In this document: positions 33,355-40,957 of the stretch, piece by piece | Position numbering within the stretch: position 1 is the stretch's first letter | Layout of the letters: the number at the start of each line of letters is the position of its first letter | Assembly (NCBI GenBank): GCA_018267955.1 | Contig: JAFDXL010000005.1 | Location: forward strand, 372,001-436,000 | Origin: Bacteroidota bacterium | GTDB taxonomy: Bacteria > Bacteroidota > Bacteroidia > Chitinophagales > Chitinophagaceae | Reading direction: 5' to 3' | DNA: 64,000 bases | Notes under the pieces: model-generated | Told to the model about the DNA's origin: nothing | The model's database searches: none | What the model saw: the letters and a program-made list of their open reading frames with translations, nothing else | Made by a program: the position numbers and the translations under genes

Positions 33355-34794
33355 ATGCGCCTTACCGCAATCGTTATATTCATCCTGTTTTGTTTACCCG
33401 TACATGCACAGCAACCTACCAGTGCCGAGCTGGAGGCAAGGCGTAAAAGCATCCTGGAGTCGATCAGGCAGACGGAAGAACAACTGGAAGCTACCAAGAA
33501 CGATAAAAAGGCAACTATGGGGCAATTGCGTGCCCTGCAGAGCAAACTCGCAGAACGCCAGAGGCTTATCTCTAATATCAATGACGAAATAGAAAGGCTC
33601 AACAGTAATATCACTACCTCTACCCAGGAAGTAGCACACCTGCGTGAAAACCTGGCAACACTTAAGATCCGTTATGCGCAATCTGTGCGATATGCATACC
33701 GCAGCCGAAGCTCTTATGATATGCTGGCTTTCCTTTTTTCATCCAAAGATTTTAACGAAGCATTGCGCCGGATGAAGTACCTGAAAAAGATACGGGACTA
33801 TCGGAAGCTGCAGGCTGATGAGATACGCCGCACACAGGGCATCATCATCAAAAAAATAGATGTTTTAAACTCTGAAAAATCTACAAAAGATAACCTGCTG
33901 ACCGACCAGGAGAAACAAAAACTGGAGATACAGAAAGAAACCAATGAAACCAATAGCGTTGTAAACGAACTGAAGGGAAGGGAAAAACAACTGCAGGTGA
34001 AGGTGGAAAAGGATAAGCGTGCTGCCAAACAGCTGAATAAAGCCATCCAGGACGTTATCCGCCGCGAAATAGAAGCGCGCCACAAAGCGGAGGAAGAGGC
34101 ACGCCGTCGCGAAGAAGCACGCAAGGCAGAAGAAGCACGCAAGCTTGCTGCCGCGCAGGCTGCCGCTGCATCCAAAGGTGCCACCGTAGCCCCGGGCATC
34201 AACTCAAGACCATTGCCCGAAGGGCCTATTAATAATGGTAAAAACAATACCCAACCGGCTAAAACAAATAATACTGCTGCAAATACACAACCTGCATCCA
34301 GCGCGGCTGTGCAGCCACCACCTAAAACTAACGTTGCGCCGAAGAATTACGATCTCTCGCTGACACCGGAAGCCAATGCCTTGTCCAACAGCTTTGAAAG
34401 CAGCAGGGGACGCCTGCCATGGCCGGTAGAAAAAGGCTTTATTTCGCAAGGGTTTGGCCGCTATCATCACCCCATTGCCGAAAAAGTAGAAATGGAAAAT
34501 TTTGGTGTCGACATCAGTACCGCACACAATGCCCCGGCAAGATCTGTATACGATGGTAAGGTATTGAAGGTGCTGTCTGTTGATGGTAAAGAATGGACTG
34601 TTATCATTCAGCACGGCGATTATTATACCGTATATACCAACTTATCAAAAGTAAGTGTACAGGCAGGCCAGGATGTTCGCACCAAACAACCTATTGGTAC
34701 GGTGAATATGAATGATGAGGGTGAGAGCATTATCAACTTCCAGGTATGGAAAGGTGGTACTAAGCTCAATCCTGAAACCTGGATAGCGCGCTAA
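33355..34794 (+). CDS. EnvC-like murein hydrolase activator (coiled coil + LytM domain)
   Basis: A 479-residue exported protein: a signal peptide (I-F-I-L-F-C-L-P-V-H-A), long coiled coils at about residues 20-110 and 160-270 with an A-E-E-A-R-R-R-E-E stretch, a low-complexity Asn/Ala/Pro linker (285-340), and a C-terminal LytM/M23 domain from about 355. The zinc-binding set of active M23 peptidases appears degenerate: the first site reads F-G-V-D-I, but the usual H-x-H is replaced in I-N-F-Q-V-W, and Y-x-H-L-S is Y-T-N-L-S. That fits EnvC-type activators of amidases, which are themselves inactive. It likely works in septal peptidoglycan splitting. Confidence 0.88.
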   Translation: MRLTAIVIFILFCLPVHAQQPTSAELEARRKSILESIRQTEEQLEATKNDKKATMGQLRALQSKLAERQRLISNINDEIERLNSNITTSTQEVAHLRENLATLKIRYAQSVRYAYRSRSSYDMLAFLFSSKDFNEALRRMKYLKKIRDYRKLQADEIRRTQGIIIKKIDVLNSEKSTKDNLLTDQEKQKLEIQKETNETNSVVNELKGREKQLQVKVEKDKRAAKQLNKAIQDVIRREIEARHKAEEEARRREEARKAEEARKLAAAQAAAASKGATVAPGINSRPLPEGPINNGKNNTQPAKTNNTAANTQPASSAAVQPPPKTNVAPKNYDLSLTPEANALSNSFESSRGRLPWPVEKGFISQGFGRYHHPIAEKVEMENFGVDISTAHNAPARSVYDGKVLKVLSVDGKEWTVIIQHGDYYTVYTNLSKVSVQAGQDVRTKQPIGTVNMNDEGESIINFQVWKGGTKLNPETWIAR

Positions 34795-34806
34795 TAAAAA
34801 GTGATT

Positions 34807-35673
34807 TTATGATTCCTCTTCGTTCTTCTCGTGCAGCTTGTGATGCTTCGGGAAATTGAACAGTATGGAACTGATAACCGGCAGTACAAAAATAGCGATA
34901 CTGAATACCGACGTAAGCACATCGCCCCAGACGATAGGATGCTCGCCAACAGGCAGCTCTTTACCTTGGTGCAGCAGGCATTCTGCTTCTCCTTCCATAA
35001 AAATGGTAAACGGGGAACATGGATAAAAATGCCCGATAATAGAAGATGTAAGTTTTAAGCCGAGCAGCGCAATCACTATATAAGCGGCTTTTTCAAGAAA
35101 AGGATATTTTTCCAGCAGTTTTACAAACGCCTGTGCTACAAACCGCATGGCCAATATGCCAATAAATACGCCTATCCATATCAATATGATATTAGGCGTA
35201 TATGCATTTGCTGCTATTACGTTGTCAACAGAAAAGGCCAGGTCCATGATTTCTACCATGATGACTGTAGACCAAAAAGGACCAAACATCCCCAGCGTTT
35301 TGCGGTAAAGCCAGCTTTTGTGCGCATGCTCCAGCTCTTCGGCTATCGTCTCCTCTTCGTTTTTCTTTTTTGTAAAAAAATATTTTACTGCGAGAAACAG
35401 CAGGTAGATGCCTCCCAATGGCTTAAACCACCAGATCTGTATCAGCAGGAAAGCGAACAAAAGGCATAGTCCACGGAATACGTAAGCGCCAATAAGGCCA
35501 ATCTTCAAGGCCCTGTTGCGCTGGTCTTTAGGCAGGTCTAGTACCATAGTGGCCAGCACGGCGGCATTATCTACCGATAGCAGGCTTTCTATGAGTATCA
35601 GGTTCAGGATGATCATAGCAGACGGCAATGGATTGTCTACTATATGCTGAAAAAGGTGGCCGAGATTTTCCAT
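34807..35673 (-). CDS. TerC-family integral membrane protein
   Basis: A 288-residue membrane protein with about seven hydrophobic segments. It shows the TerC-type pair of acidic membrane motifs E-S-L-L-S-V-D-N-A (residues 29-37) and M-D-L-A-F-S-V-D-N-V-I-A-A, followed by R-F-V-A-Q-A-F-V-K-L-L-E-K-Y-P. TerC proteins are linked to tellurite resistance and to manganese efflux, which the buried Asp residues could support. It converges on the EnvC-like gene with 12 bp between stops. A perfect -7 box lies just upstream. Confidence 0.88.
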   Translation of the reverse strand: MENLGHLFQHIVDNPLPSAMIILNLILIESLLSVDNAAVLATMVLDLPKDQRNRALKIGLIGAYVFRGLCLLFAFLLIQIWWFKPLGGIYLLFLAVKYFFTKKKNEEETIAEELEHAHKSWLYRKTLGMFGPFWSTVIMVEIMDLAFSVDNVIAANAYTPNIILIWIGVFIGILAMRFVAQAFVKLLEKYPFLEKAAYIVIALLGLKLTSSIIGHFYPCSPFTIFMEGEAECLLHQGKELPVGEHPIVWGDVLTSVFSIAIFVLPVISSILFNFPKHHKLHEKNEEES

Positions 35674-35693
35674 TAAACAAACACAGGTGTATG

Positions 35694-35701
35694 CAAATGT
35701 A
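35694..35701 (-). promoter_or_regulatory. Possible -7 element of the terC-like gene
   Basis: Minus-strand TACATTTG matches TAnnTTTG exactly and would give a leader of about 14 nt before the ATG at 35673. No convincing -33 box is seen. Confidence 0.35.
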
Positions 35702-35729
35702 GGTTAGTTGTGTTAATGCACTGTTCTTA

Positions 35730-37679
35730 TTACCTGATCAGTTGCATGCATTTTACCGCGCCTTCATTTGTCTTTATTTTTAAGAAATACACACCTTGTG
35801 CCAGCTGCGCCGCAGGTATGGATATTTTAAAATTTGCAATGCTATGCCATATACTTTTGCCGGTGGCATCGGTAACCAGGCAATCAGCATTTTGCGGCAG
35901 GTTGGTTACCTGCCAGCTTTCCTGTGTAGGATTGGGGTACACCTGCACCTGATCTAACTGTGCATTGGCAACGCCAAGAATACTTGCGTCCTGTACAATG
36001 CTGGTGGTTCTGTTCAAAATGTTATCATAGGGATCTATTTCCATACCTGTCATTACGCTGTCAAACCCTGTAACGAATGTTTGCACATTTGCATTGTTAT
36101 ATAGCGTGATCACTTTATCTCCCGCGGCAGATTTTAATTTTATCTGCACCGGCATCCAGAAACAGGGTACTGAAGATGGTGCAGAAGTGTTTTGTGAAAG
36201 TCGTATTACAACATCGCTGCCCTGCTGATACCATTTTGCACTATAGATGGGAAAGCCCTGCCCGTAGATCCATTGTGAGAAGAAGCTATCCAGCGATGAG
36301 CCATATTCCTGCTCGGCAATATTTTTGAGATCATCGGTGAAGGCATAGCTACCACCATACGTAGACTGGTATCTTTTCATAGCACGGAAAAACATACTAT
36401 CTGATGGCGCCAGGTAACGTAACATATGTACTACGGATGCCCCTTTATAATAAGTAAGATTCTGGCTAAATATCCGGTTCACGTTCGTAGTATCGTCTAC
36501 ATACACACTGCCGGTTGTTTGCCCTATAATATACCCAAATACATTTTTACGGTACGCCAAAAATGCTGCCTCTCCTCGAAAATGTTCTACAAACAATTGC
36601 TCACAATAAGAGGCGAAACCTTCACTCAGCCATATATCGCGCCAACTGCCATAGGTTACATTATCGCCCCACCACTGGTGCCCCAGCTCATGTGCTATCA
36701 GGCTTTCATCTGCAAATGCTGCCGTACCCATAGTAGTCATGGTCTGGTGCTCCATGCCGCCAGATAGCGGCGACATACAATGCCCATACTTCTCCTTATC
36801 AAAAGGATACCTGCCAAACAGGTTAGAGAAATGATCGATGATCAGGCCGGTGCTATCAAATGCTGCTTTTTCACGTGCTGTTAATGTACCGGGCTTGTTA
36901 TAATAAAAGTTCTGCACCAGCATAGAATCTCCGCTGCCATCCGTATAATGCATGTAATAGCTATACTCATTGTACGGCGCTACGGCTACAGATATTAAAT
37001 AGTAATCAATGGGGTAAGAAGTATGCCATTCATATCTTTTCTTGTTTACCGGTAGTGGTGTAACATTTTTTAACAGGCCGTTGCTTCCTACGGTGAGTGA
37101 ATCATCTACTGTCACCCACATGGTTACACTGTCTATCTTATCCTGTATATTTTGTTTGGCCGGCCACCAGTCACTCGCAAGGTCTTTATCGCTGAGGCTA
37201 TACATAATATTATAGTTACCATTCAGCAATACAGGGTTTAGTCCTGCGGTGAAGAATTGCCCGTTACCGGCTGGTGGTTGTCCATGATAATACACTTGTG
37301 CTGTAAACGTGCTGCCGTTCGTGAGCGCCGACGACAAGGATACCTTATGTACATTACCCGTCGTCGTTATAGTGTTTATCAATTGATTATTAAAACGAAC
37401 GGAGTCTATCGTGATCACACTATTCAATTCAAACGCATAGGTGCTCATGGTAGCAGCTACTACCTTGCCTGTTGTTATTACACTGCCGCTCACTGCTGTT
37501 GATGTATTGGTGAGTGCAATATCAAACTTCAATGACAGCACATCATAATCATCCTCTTCCGGCGCTGCACTCGTTGTTTTATTGGCAGAGCCTGTTTGTT
37601 TTGATTGCTCACGCTGACAATATCCTGCATAACTAATAGCAGGTGTCATCAATAATAATAGTAAGTATTTCAGCCGCAT
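35730..37679 (-). CDS. Secreted M1-family zinc aminopeptidase with type A sorting tail (copy 2)
   Basis: A 649-residue protein with a signal peptide. The M1 gluzincin site is complete: His330-Glu331-His334 in AHELGHQWWGD and Glu353 in WLSEGFASY. The substrate motif reads GGMEH, where GxMEN is typical of aminopeptidases. The last 80 residues (V-Y-P-N-P-T-Q-E-S-W, then I-P-A-A-Q-L-A-Q-G-V-Y-F-L-K-I) form a T9SS type A sorting domain, so it is exported to the surface or medium. It starts one base after the stop of a paralogue of nearly equal length with the same residue numbering, so the pair arose by tandem duplication and is co-transcribed. Confidence 0.92.
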   Translation of the reverse strand: MRLKYLLLLLMTPAISYAGYCQREQSKQTGSANKTTSAAPEEDDYDVLSLKFDIALTNTSTAVSGSVITTGKVVAATMSTYAFELNSVITIDSVRFNNQLINTITTTGNVHKVSLSSALTNGSTFTAQVYYHGQPPAGNGQFFTAGLNPVLLNGNYNIMYSLSDKDLASDWWPAKQNIQDKIDSVTMWVTVDDSLTVGSNGLLKNVTPLPVNKKRYEWHTSYPIDYYLISVAVAPYNEYSYYMHYTDGSGDSMLVQNFYYNKPGTLTAREKAAFDSTGLIIDHFSNLFGRYPFDKEKYGHCMSPLSGGMEHQTMTTMGTAAFADESLIAHELGHQWWGDNVTYGSWRDIWLSEGFASYCEQLFVEHFRGEAAFLAYRKNVFGYIIGQTTGSVYVDDTTNVNRIFSQNLTYYKGASVVHMLRYLAPSDSMFFRAMKRYQSTYGGSYAFTDDLKNIAEQEYGSSLDSFFSQWIYGQGFPIYSAKWYQQGSDVVIRLSQNTSAPSSVPCFWMPVQIKLKSAAGDKVITLYNNANVQTFVTGFDSVMTGMEIDPYDNILNRTTSIVQDASILGVANAQLDQVQVYPNPTQESWQVTNLPQNADCLVTDATGKSIWHSIANFKISIPAAQLAQGVYFLKIKTNEGAVKCMQLIR

Positions 37680-37680
37680 A

Positions 37681-39639
37681 TTATTCTTTGATCAGCTTTA
37701 TTGATTTTATTTTTTTCTTCCCTTGCAGCAGCACGTATACATAACTGCCACGTGCAAGTCCGTCGGTATATATCACATCCCAGGTTTGTGATCCCGTATT
37801 ACCTTTCCTGGCAACCCGGCCATTCATATCTGTCAATATCCAGTCAGTATTCGGCGCCAGTCCTATGATGCTCCAATAATTGTCTGCAGGATTAGGGAAT
37901 GCCACAATGTCGTTTGAAGTTACTGTATTTATTCCTAACTCAGGATCGTGATAAGCTCCCAGGTCGCCATTAAGAATGTGGTTACCGGGGTCGGTGATTA
38001 TACCTGTCATCGTATTATTCCATTTCAGCTGCAGCAGCTGCTCATTAGCTGTGTTATAGATGCGCAGTGAACTATCTCCCTGCCTGCCTTTTAGCTTTAG
38101 CTCTAATGGTGTATTGTACAGGCTAACCGACTGCGGCACCGCAGTGGTTTGTTGTACCTTGATGAACACATCATCATTCACCTGGTTCCAGCTCAGGCGA
38201 TATATGGGGTAGCCTTCTTTATAGATCCACTGATCAAAAAAAGTATCCAGGTTTTGGTGCACAAAATTGGCTGCAAGGTTTTTAAATTGCTCTGTAGTGG
38301 CATTACCAAATGCAAACTGCTGCTGGTAGGCCCTGAGCATGGCAAAAAACAGGGAATCATTATCTATTACAAAGCGCAGGCTATGTATCACGGCCGCTGC
38401 TTTTGCATAAGACAGCCTGCCATCAAATATTCTGCCATCGTTGGTAGTATCATCTACATACACCGCGCCATGTTTTTCTGCTTTGTTCAATACCGCGTCG
38501 TGAAACTGCTGCATGTGTGCGGCTGCGTCCTTCGGTCGAAAATGTTCCAGGAACAGGTATTCGCCATAGGATGCAAAACCTTCATTCAGCCATACATCCT
38601 TCCAGGTAGCGCAGGTTACATGATCGCCAAACCACTGATGCGTTAGCTCATGAGATACCAGCATACTGCCAAAATCGCCACAGCTGGTCATGGTCTGGTA
38701 TTCCATACCACCCGGCAGCGGTACGATGCAGTGTCCGTATTTCTCTTTCATAAAAGGATAGGTGCCAAATATGGCAGAGAAATACTGCAGCATGTCTGCG
38801 GTGCTGTCGATACTTTGTTTATAGTTGTCTAATGCCCCCGGCGCATCATACACATAGTTTTGAAACAACAGGCTATCGGCACCACCGGGTATCGCAATCT
38901 TATAGTGGTAATCGATGTACGGTGCAACCGATATCGCCAGCAGGTAATAGGCTACCGGGTAGCCTGTATGCCATTCATACCGTTGTTGCCCACCGGCTAT
39001 ATTTCTGATATTTTGCAGTAAACCATTACTCCCGGCCTTCAGCCCTGCAGGCACTGTTATCCATATATCCGCACTGTCTATTTTATCTTGCAGCGATTGC
39101 TTGCAAGGCCACCATTTATAGGCCAGGTAGGGCTCTGCGAGCGAATAGGTGGTTTTTATTTTATACGGGTTGGCATCTGTATTATTGAGCCCCGCCTGGT
39201 AGTACCCGTTGCCGGCATCTGCAGTACCACCGTAATATATAGTTGCAGTAAATGGCGCATCATGGGGTAACGGAACATCGAGCATAGCAGATCTGATATG
39301 GCCGTTATTGCTTACGGGCATCTTTATACCATTCAGCAAAAAAGAATCTACACGCAACATCGTATCCAGTTCAAATACGTACGTATCCAGTTGCGATACT
39401 ACAACGCTGGCCTGCACCGTTACTACTCCATGAATATCTGTAGATTGGTTAGTGAGTGCTATATCGATCTTTACATGCTTTATATCATACGCATCCTCAA
39501 CAACATCGGCTACCGTCAATTTGCCGGCTGCCTGCGTGGTTTTATATTTAGCACACTGCTGCCATCCTGCAACGGTTTGTCCATTACTGTTAATGCAAAT
39601 CAATAAACTAAGTACAGCCCCGGCTATCCTCCCAAGCAT
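37681..39639 (-). CDS. Secreted M1-family zinc aminopeptidase with type A sorting tail (copy 1)
   Basis: A 652-residue paralogue of the downstream gene. The zinc site is His330-Glu331-His334 in SHELTHQWFGD with Glu353 in WLNEGFASY; the substrate motif reads GGMEY. A signal peptide opens the protein, and the C-terminal A-F-P-N-P-A-D-N-Y-W ... G-L-A-R-G-S-Y-V-Y-V-L tail is a type A sorting domain. These enzymes would trim peptides outside the cell. The protein carries a different residue after G-G-M-E (Tyr, against His in copy 2), so the two may have different substrate ranges. It diverges from a small plus-strand gene. Confidence 0.92.
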   Translation of the reverse strand: MLGRIAGAVLSLLICINSNGQTVAGWQQCAKYKTTQAAGKLTVADVVEDAYDIKHVKIDIALTNQSTDIHGVVTVQASVVVSQLDTYVFELDTMLRVDSFLLNGIKMPVSNNGHIRSAMLDVPLPHDAPFTATIYYGGTADAGNGYYQAGLNNTDANPYKIKTTYSLAEPYLAYKWWPCKQSLQDKIDSADIWITVPAGLKAGSNGLLQNIRNIAGGQQRYEWHTGYPVAYYLLAISVAPYIDYHYKIAIPGGADSLLFQNYVYDAPGALDNYKQSIDSTADMLQYFSAIFGTYPFMKEKYGHCIVPLPGGMEYQTMTSCGDFGSMLVSHELTHQWFGDHVTCATWKDVWLNEGFASYGEYLFLEHFRPKDAAAHMQQFHDAVLNKAEKHGAVYVDDTTNDGRIFDGRLSYAKAAAVIHSLRFVIDNDSLFFAMLRAYQQQFAFGNATTEQFKNLAANFVHQNLDTFFDQWIYKEGYPIYRLSWNQVNDDVFIKVQQTTAVPQSVSLYNTPLELKLKGRQGDSSLRIYNTANEQLLQLKWNNTMTGIITDPGNHILNGDLGAYHDPELGINTVTSNDIVAFPNPADNYWSIIGLAPNTDWILTDMNGRVARKGNTGSQTWDVIYTDGLARGSYVYVLLQGKKKIKSIKLIKE

Positions 39640-39745
39640 AAGCTTATAAAGTTACCCAATATATAGCTGGCAAATCCCCCTTTAAGGGGTAAGTTTTTAG
39701 GTTATGATATGCAATAATTTTATATTCGCTTCAATATACAACCTC

Positions 39746-40003
39746 ATGAAACAGCAGTATTCTTCCAGGATGACATTTATCGGCAAGTCACTTTTGTGGT
39801 CGGTTCTATTTTACATAACTATAACCGTAGCATTGGATTGGCAGGAGCTGATGCAACATCTTAAAAATGAACAACCGGTTGCCCTGGTTAAAAAAACAGA
39901 ACAACCGGCTGAGGTTTCGCCTAAGGCAGTGATGTATAGTATGAAAATAATGAACTTGTGTAATGCCTTATGGCAGCAGCTTTCTATGCAGGGCAGGTTT
40001 TAG
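39746..40003 (+). CDS. Small putative membrane protein
   Basis: An 85-residue protein I do not recognise. One hydrophobic segment (S-L-L-W-S-V-L-F-Y-I-T-I-T-V-A-L) near the N terminus is followed by a charged region (E-Q-P-V-A-L-V-K-K-T-E-Q-P-A-E) and an amphipathic end. I use the ATG at 39746; an in-frame ATG at 39704 adds 14 residues. Its stop overlaps the stop of the convergent XRE regulator by 4 bp, a compact arrangement that supports both genes being real. Confidence 0.5.
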   Translation: MKQQYSSRMTFIGKSLLWSVLFYITITVALDWQELMQHLKNEQPVALVKKTEQPAEVSPKAVMYSMKIMNLCNALWQQLSMQGRF

Positions 40004-40329
40004 GCCGCCGTTTCTGCATGTTCTATCAGCTGCTTATGCTCTGCGCTTACTATCTGCAAAGCAAGATTCTTGATAGACGGAAACAACATCTCATACACAT
40101 TTTTGCGGCTTTCAGGCACATCCGTATCCTGCATTCCTAATATGTAAATGATTGATTCCGGCACATCCAATACTTCACAAACTTTCTTGATGGTTCGGGC
40201 GCTTGGTCTTTTTACCCCATTCTCTATCTGTGATAGAGAAGTTTGGGATATATTGCACCTGTCTGCAAGTTGATACTGAGTGATATCCAACTGCCTTCTG
40301 ATCGATTTGATAGCTAGTCCTATATTCAT
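40000..40329 (-). CDS. XRE-family helix-turn-helix regulator
   Basis: A 109-residue protein. Residues 1-60 form a Cro/CI-type HTH: I-K-S-I-R-R-Q-L-D-I-T-Q-Y-Q-L-A, then C-N-I-S-Q-T-S-L-S-Q-I-E-N-G-V-K-R-P-S. The C-terminal half (60-109) is a short helical tail that may mediate dimerisation. The target is unknown. In the upstream 160-bp AT-rich gap, GTTCTTT and AAAGAAC form an interrupted inverted pair around 40336-40410 that could serve as operator sites, but the spacing is wide. Confidence 0.88.
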   Translation of the reverse strand: MNIGLAIKSIRRQLDITQYQLADRCNISQTSLSQIENGVKRPSARTIKKVCEVLDVPESIIYILGMQDTDVPESRKNVYEMLFPSIKNLALQIVSAEHKQLIEHAETAA

Positions 40330-40489
40330 GGGTTTTGTTCTTTAGCAGCGAACTGCGGTTATATATTATTAGACGAATAGATTATTAAAAAGGTTGGAAA
40401 AAAAGAACATTTAGTTAAACAATTAAAATGACAAAATTTGCAGGCATGATATTGAACAGTTAATACATTCTACTTTTTTATTCTCTGAA

Positions 40490-40729
40490 ATGGCCGCAAA
40501 CTTTACACAACGCATTCATTATAACGGCAAAACCGTCCTGGCAGTATTTGTACCGCAGCACAGGCGGGACGGCACCTACTACGAGGTGAATATTGCCGGT
40601 GTTCCCCGTTTCTATGTAACATGGACGGCGCTCGACCGATATGACCTGGTTAATGAAGAAGGAATTGACATACCCTACGAACTGGTATTGGCGGTTAGTG
40701 ATGCGCTTGAAAAACGGAAGGGTCATTAG
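40490..40729 (+). CDS. Small conserved-looking hypothetical protein
   Basis: A 79-residue soluble protein (M-A-A-N-F-T-Q-R-I-H-Y-N-G ... Y-E-V-N-I-A-G-V-P-R-F-Y-V-T-W-T-A-L-D-R-Y-D-L) with a balanced composition. It looks like a small Bacteroidota protein of unknown function. The minus-strand frame over the same DNA gives an uneven hydrophobic and cysteine-rich product and is likely a shadow. A strong bidirectional hairpin lies 180 bp downstream. Confidence 0.6.
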   Translation: MAANFTQRIHYNGKTVLAVFVPQHRRDGTYYEVNIAGVPRFYVTWTALDRYDLVNEEGIDIPYELVLAVSDALEKRKGH

Positions 40730-40907
40730 TCGATGAGCCGGCAACGAAGCACTGATCCCTAGTAAAATATCTTTGAAAAACTGAAATCCCACGGCTAAGA
40801 AAACGATGGCCGGGAATAAAATAACATGCAGGGTTACAAGTTTCACTTTATAGGTAGTTATAAGGGTGGTTACGGACCGCTAAATTAATAACAATCGATT
40901 AAAAAAT

Positions 40908-40935
40908 AAAACCGCTCTCAAATGAGAGCGGTTTT
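40908..40935. terminator. Bidirectional terminator after gcvP
   Basis: Perfect 13-bp stem AAAACCGCTCTCA with its complement and a 2-base loop. On the minus strand it is followed by ATTTTTTAATC. It lies 22 bp beyond the gcvP stop. Confidence 0.88.
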
Positions 40936-40957
40936 ATAAAATAATTATTGCGCCGGC

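Noticed and set aside
40478-40846. Minus-strand open frame of 122 codons opposite the small gene at 40490
   Set aside because: The product has an uneven hydrophobic and cysteine-rich composition and covers the plus-strand gene completely, which reads as an ordinary soluble protein.
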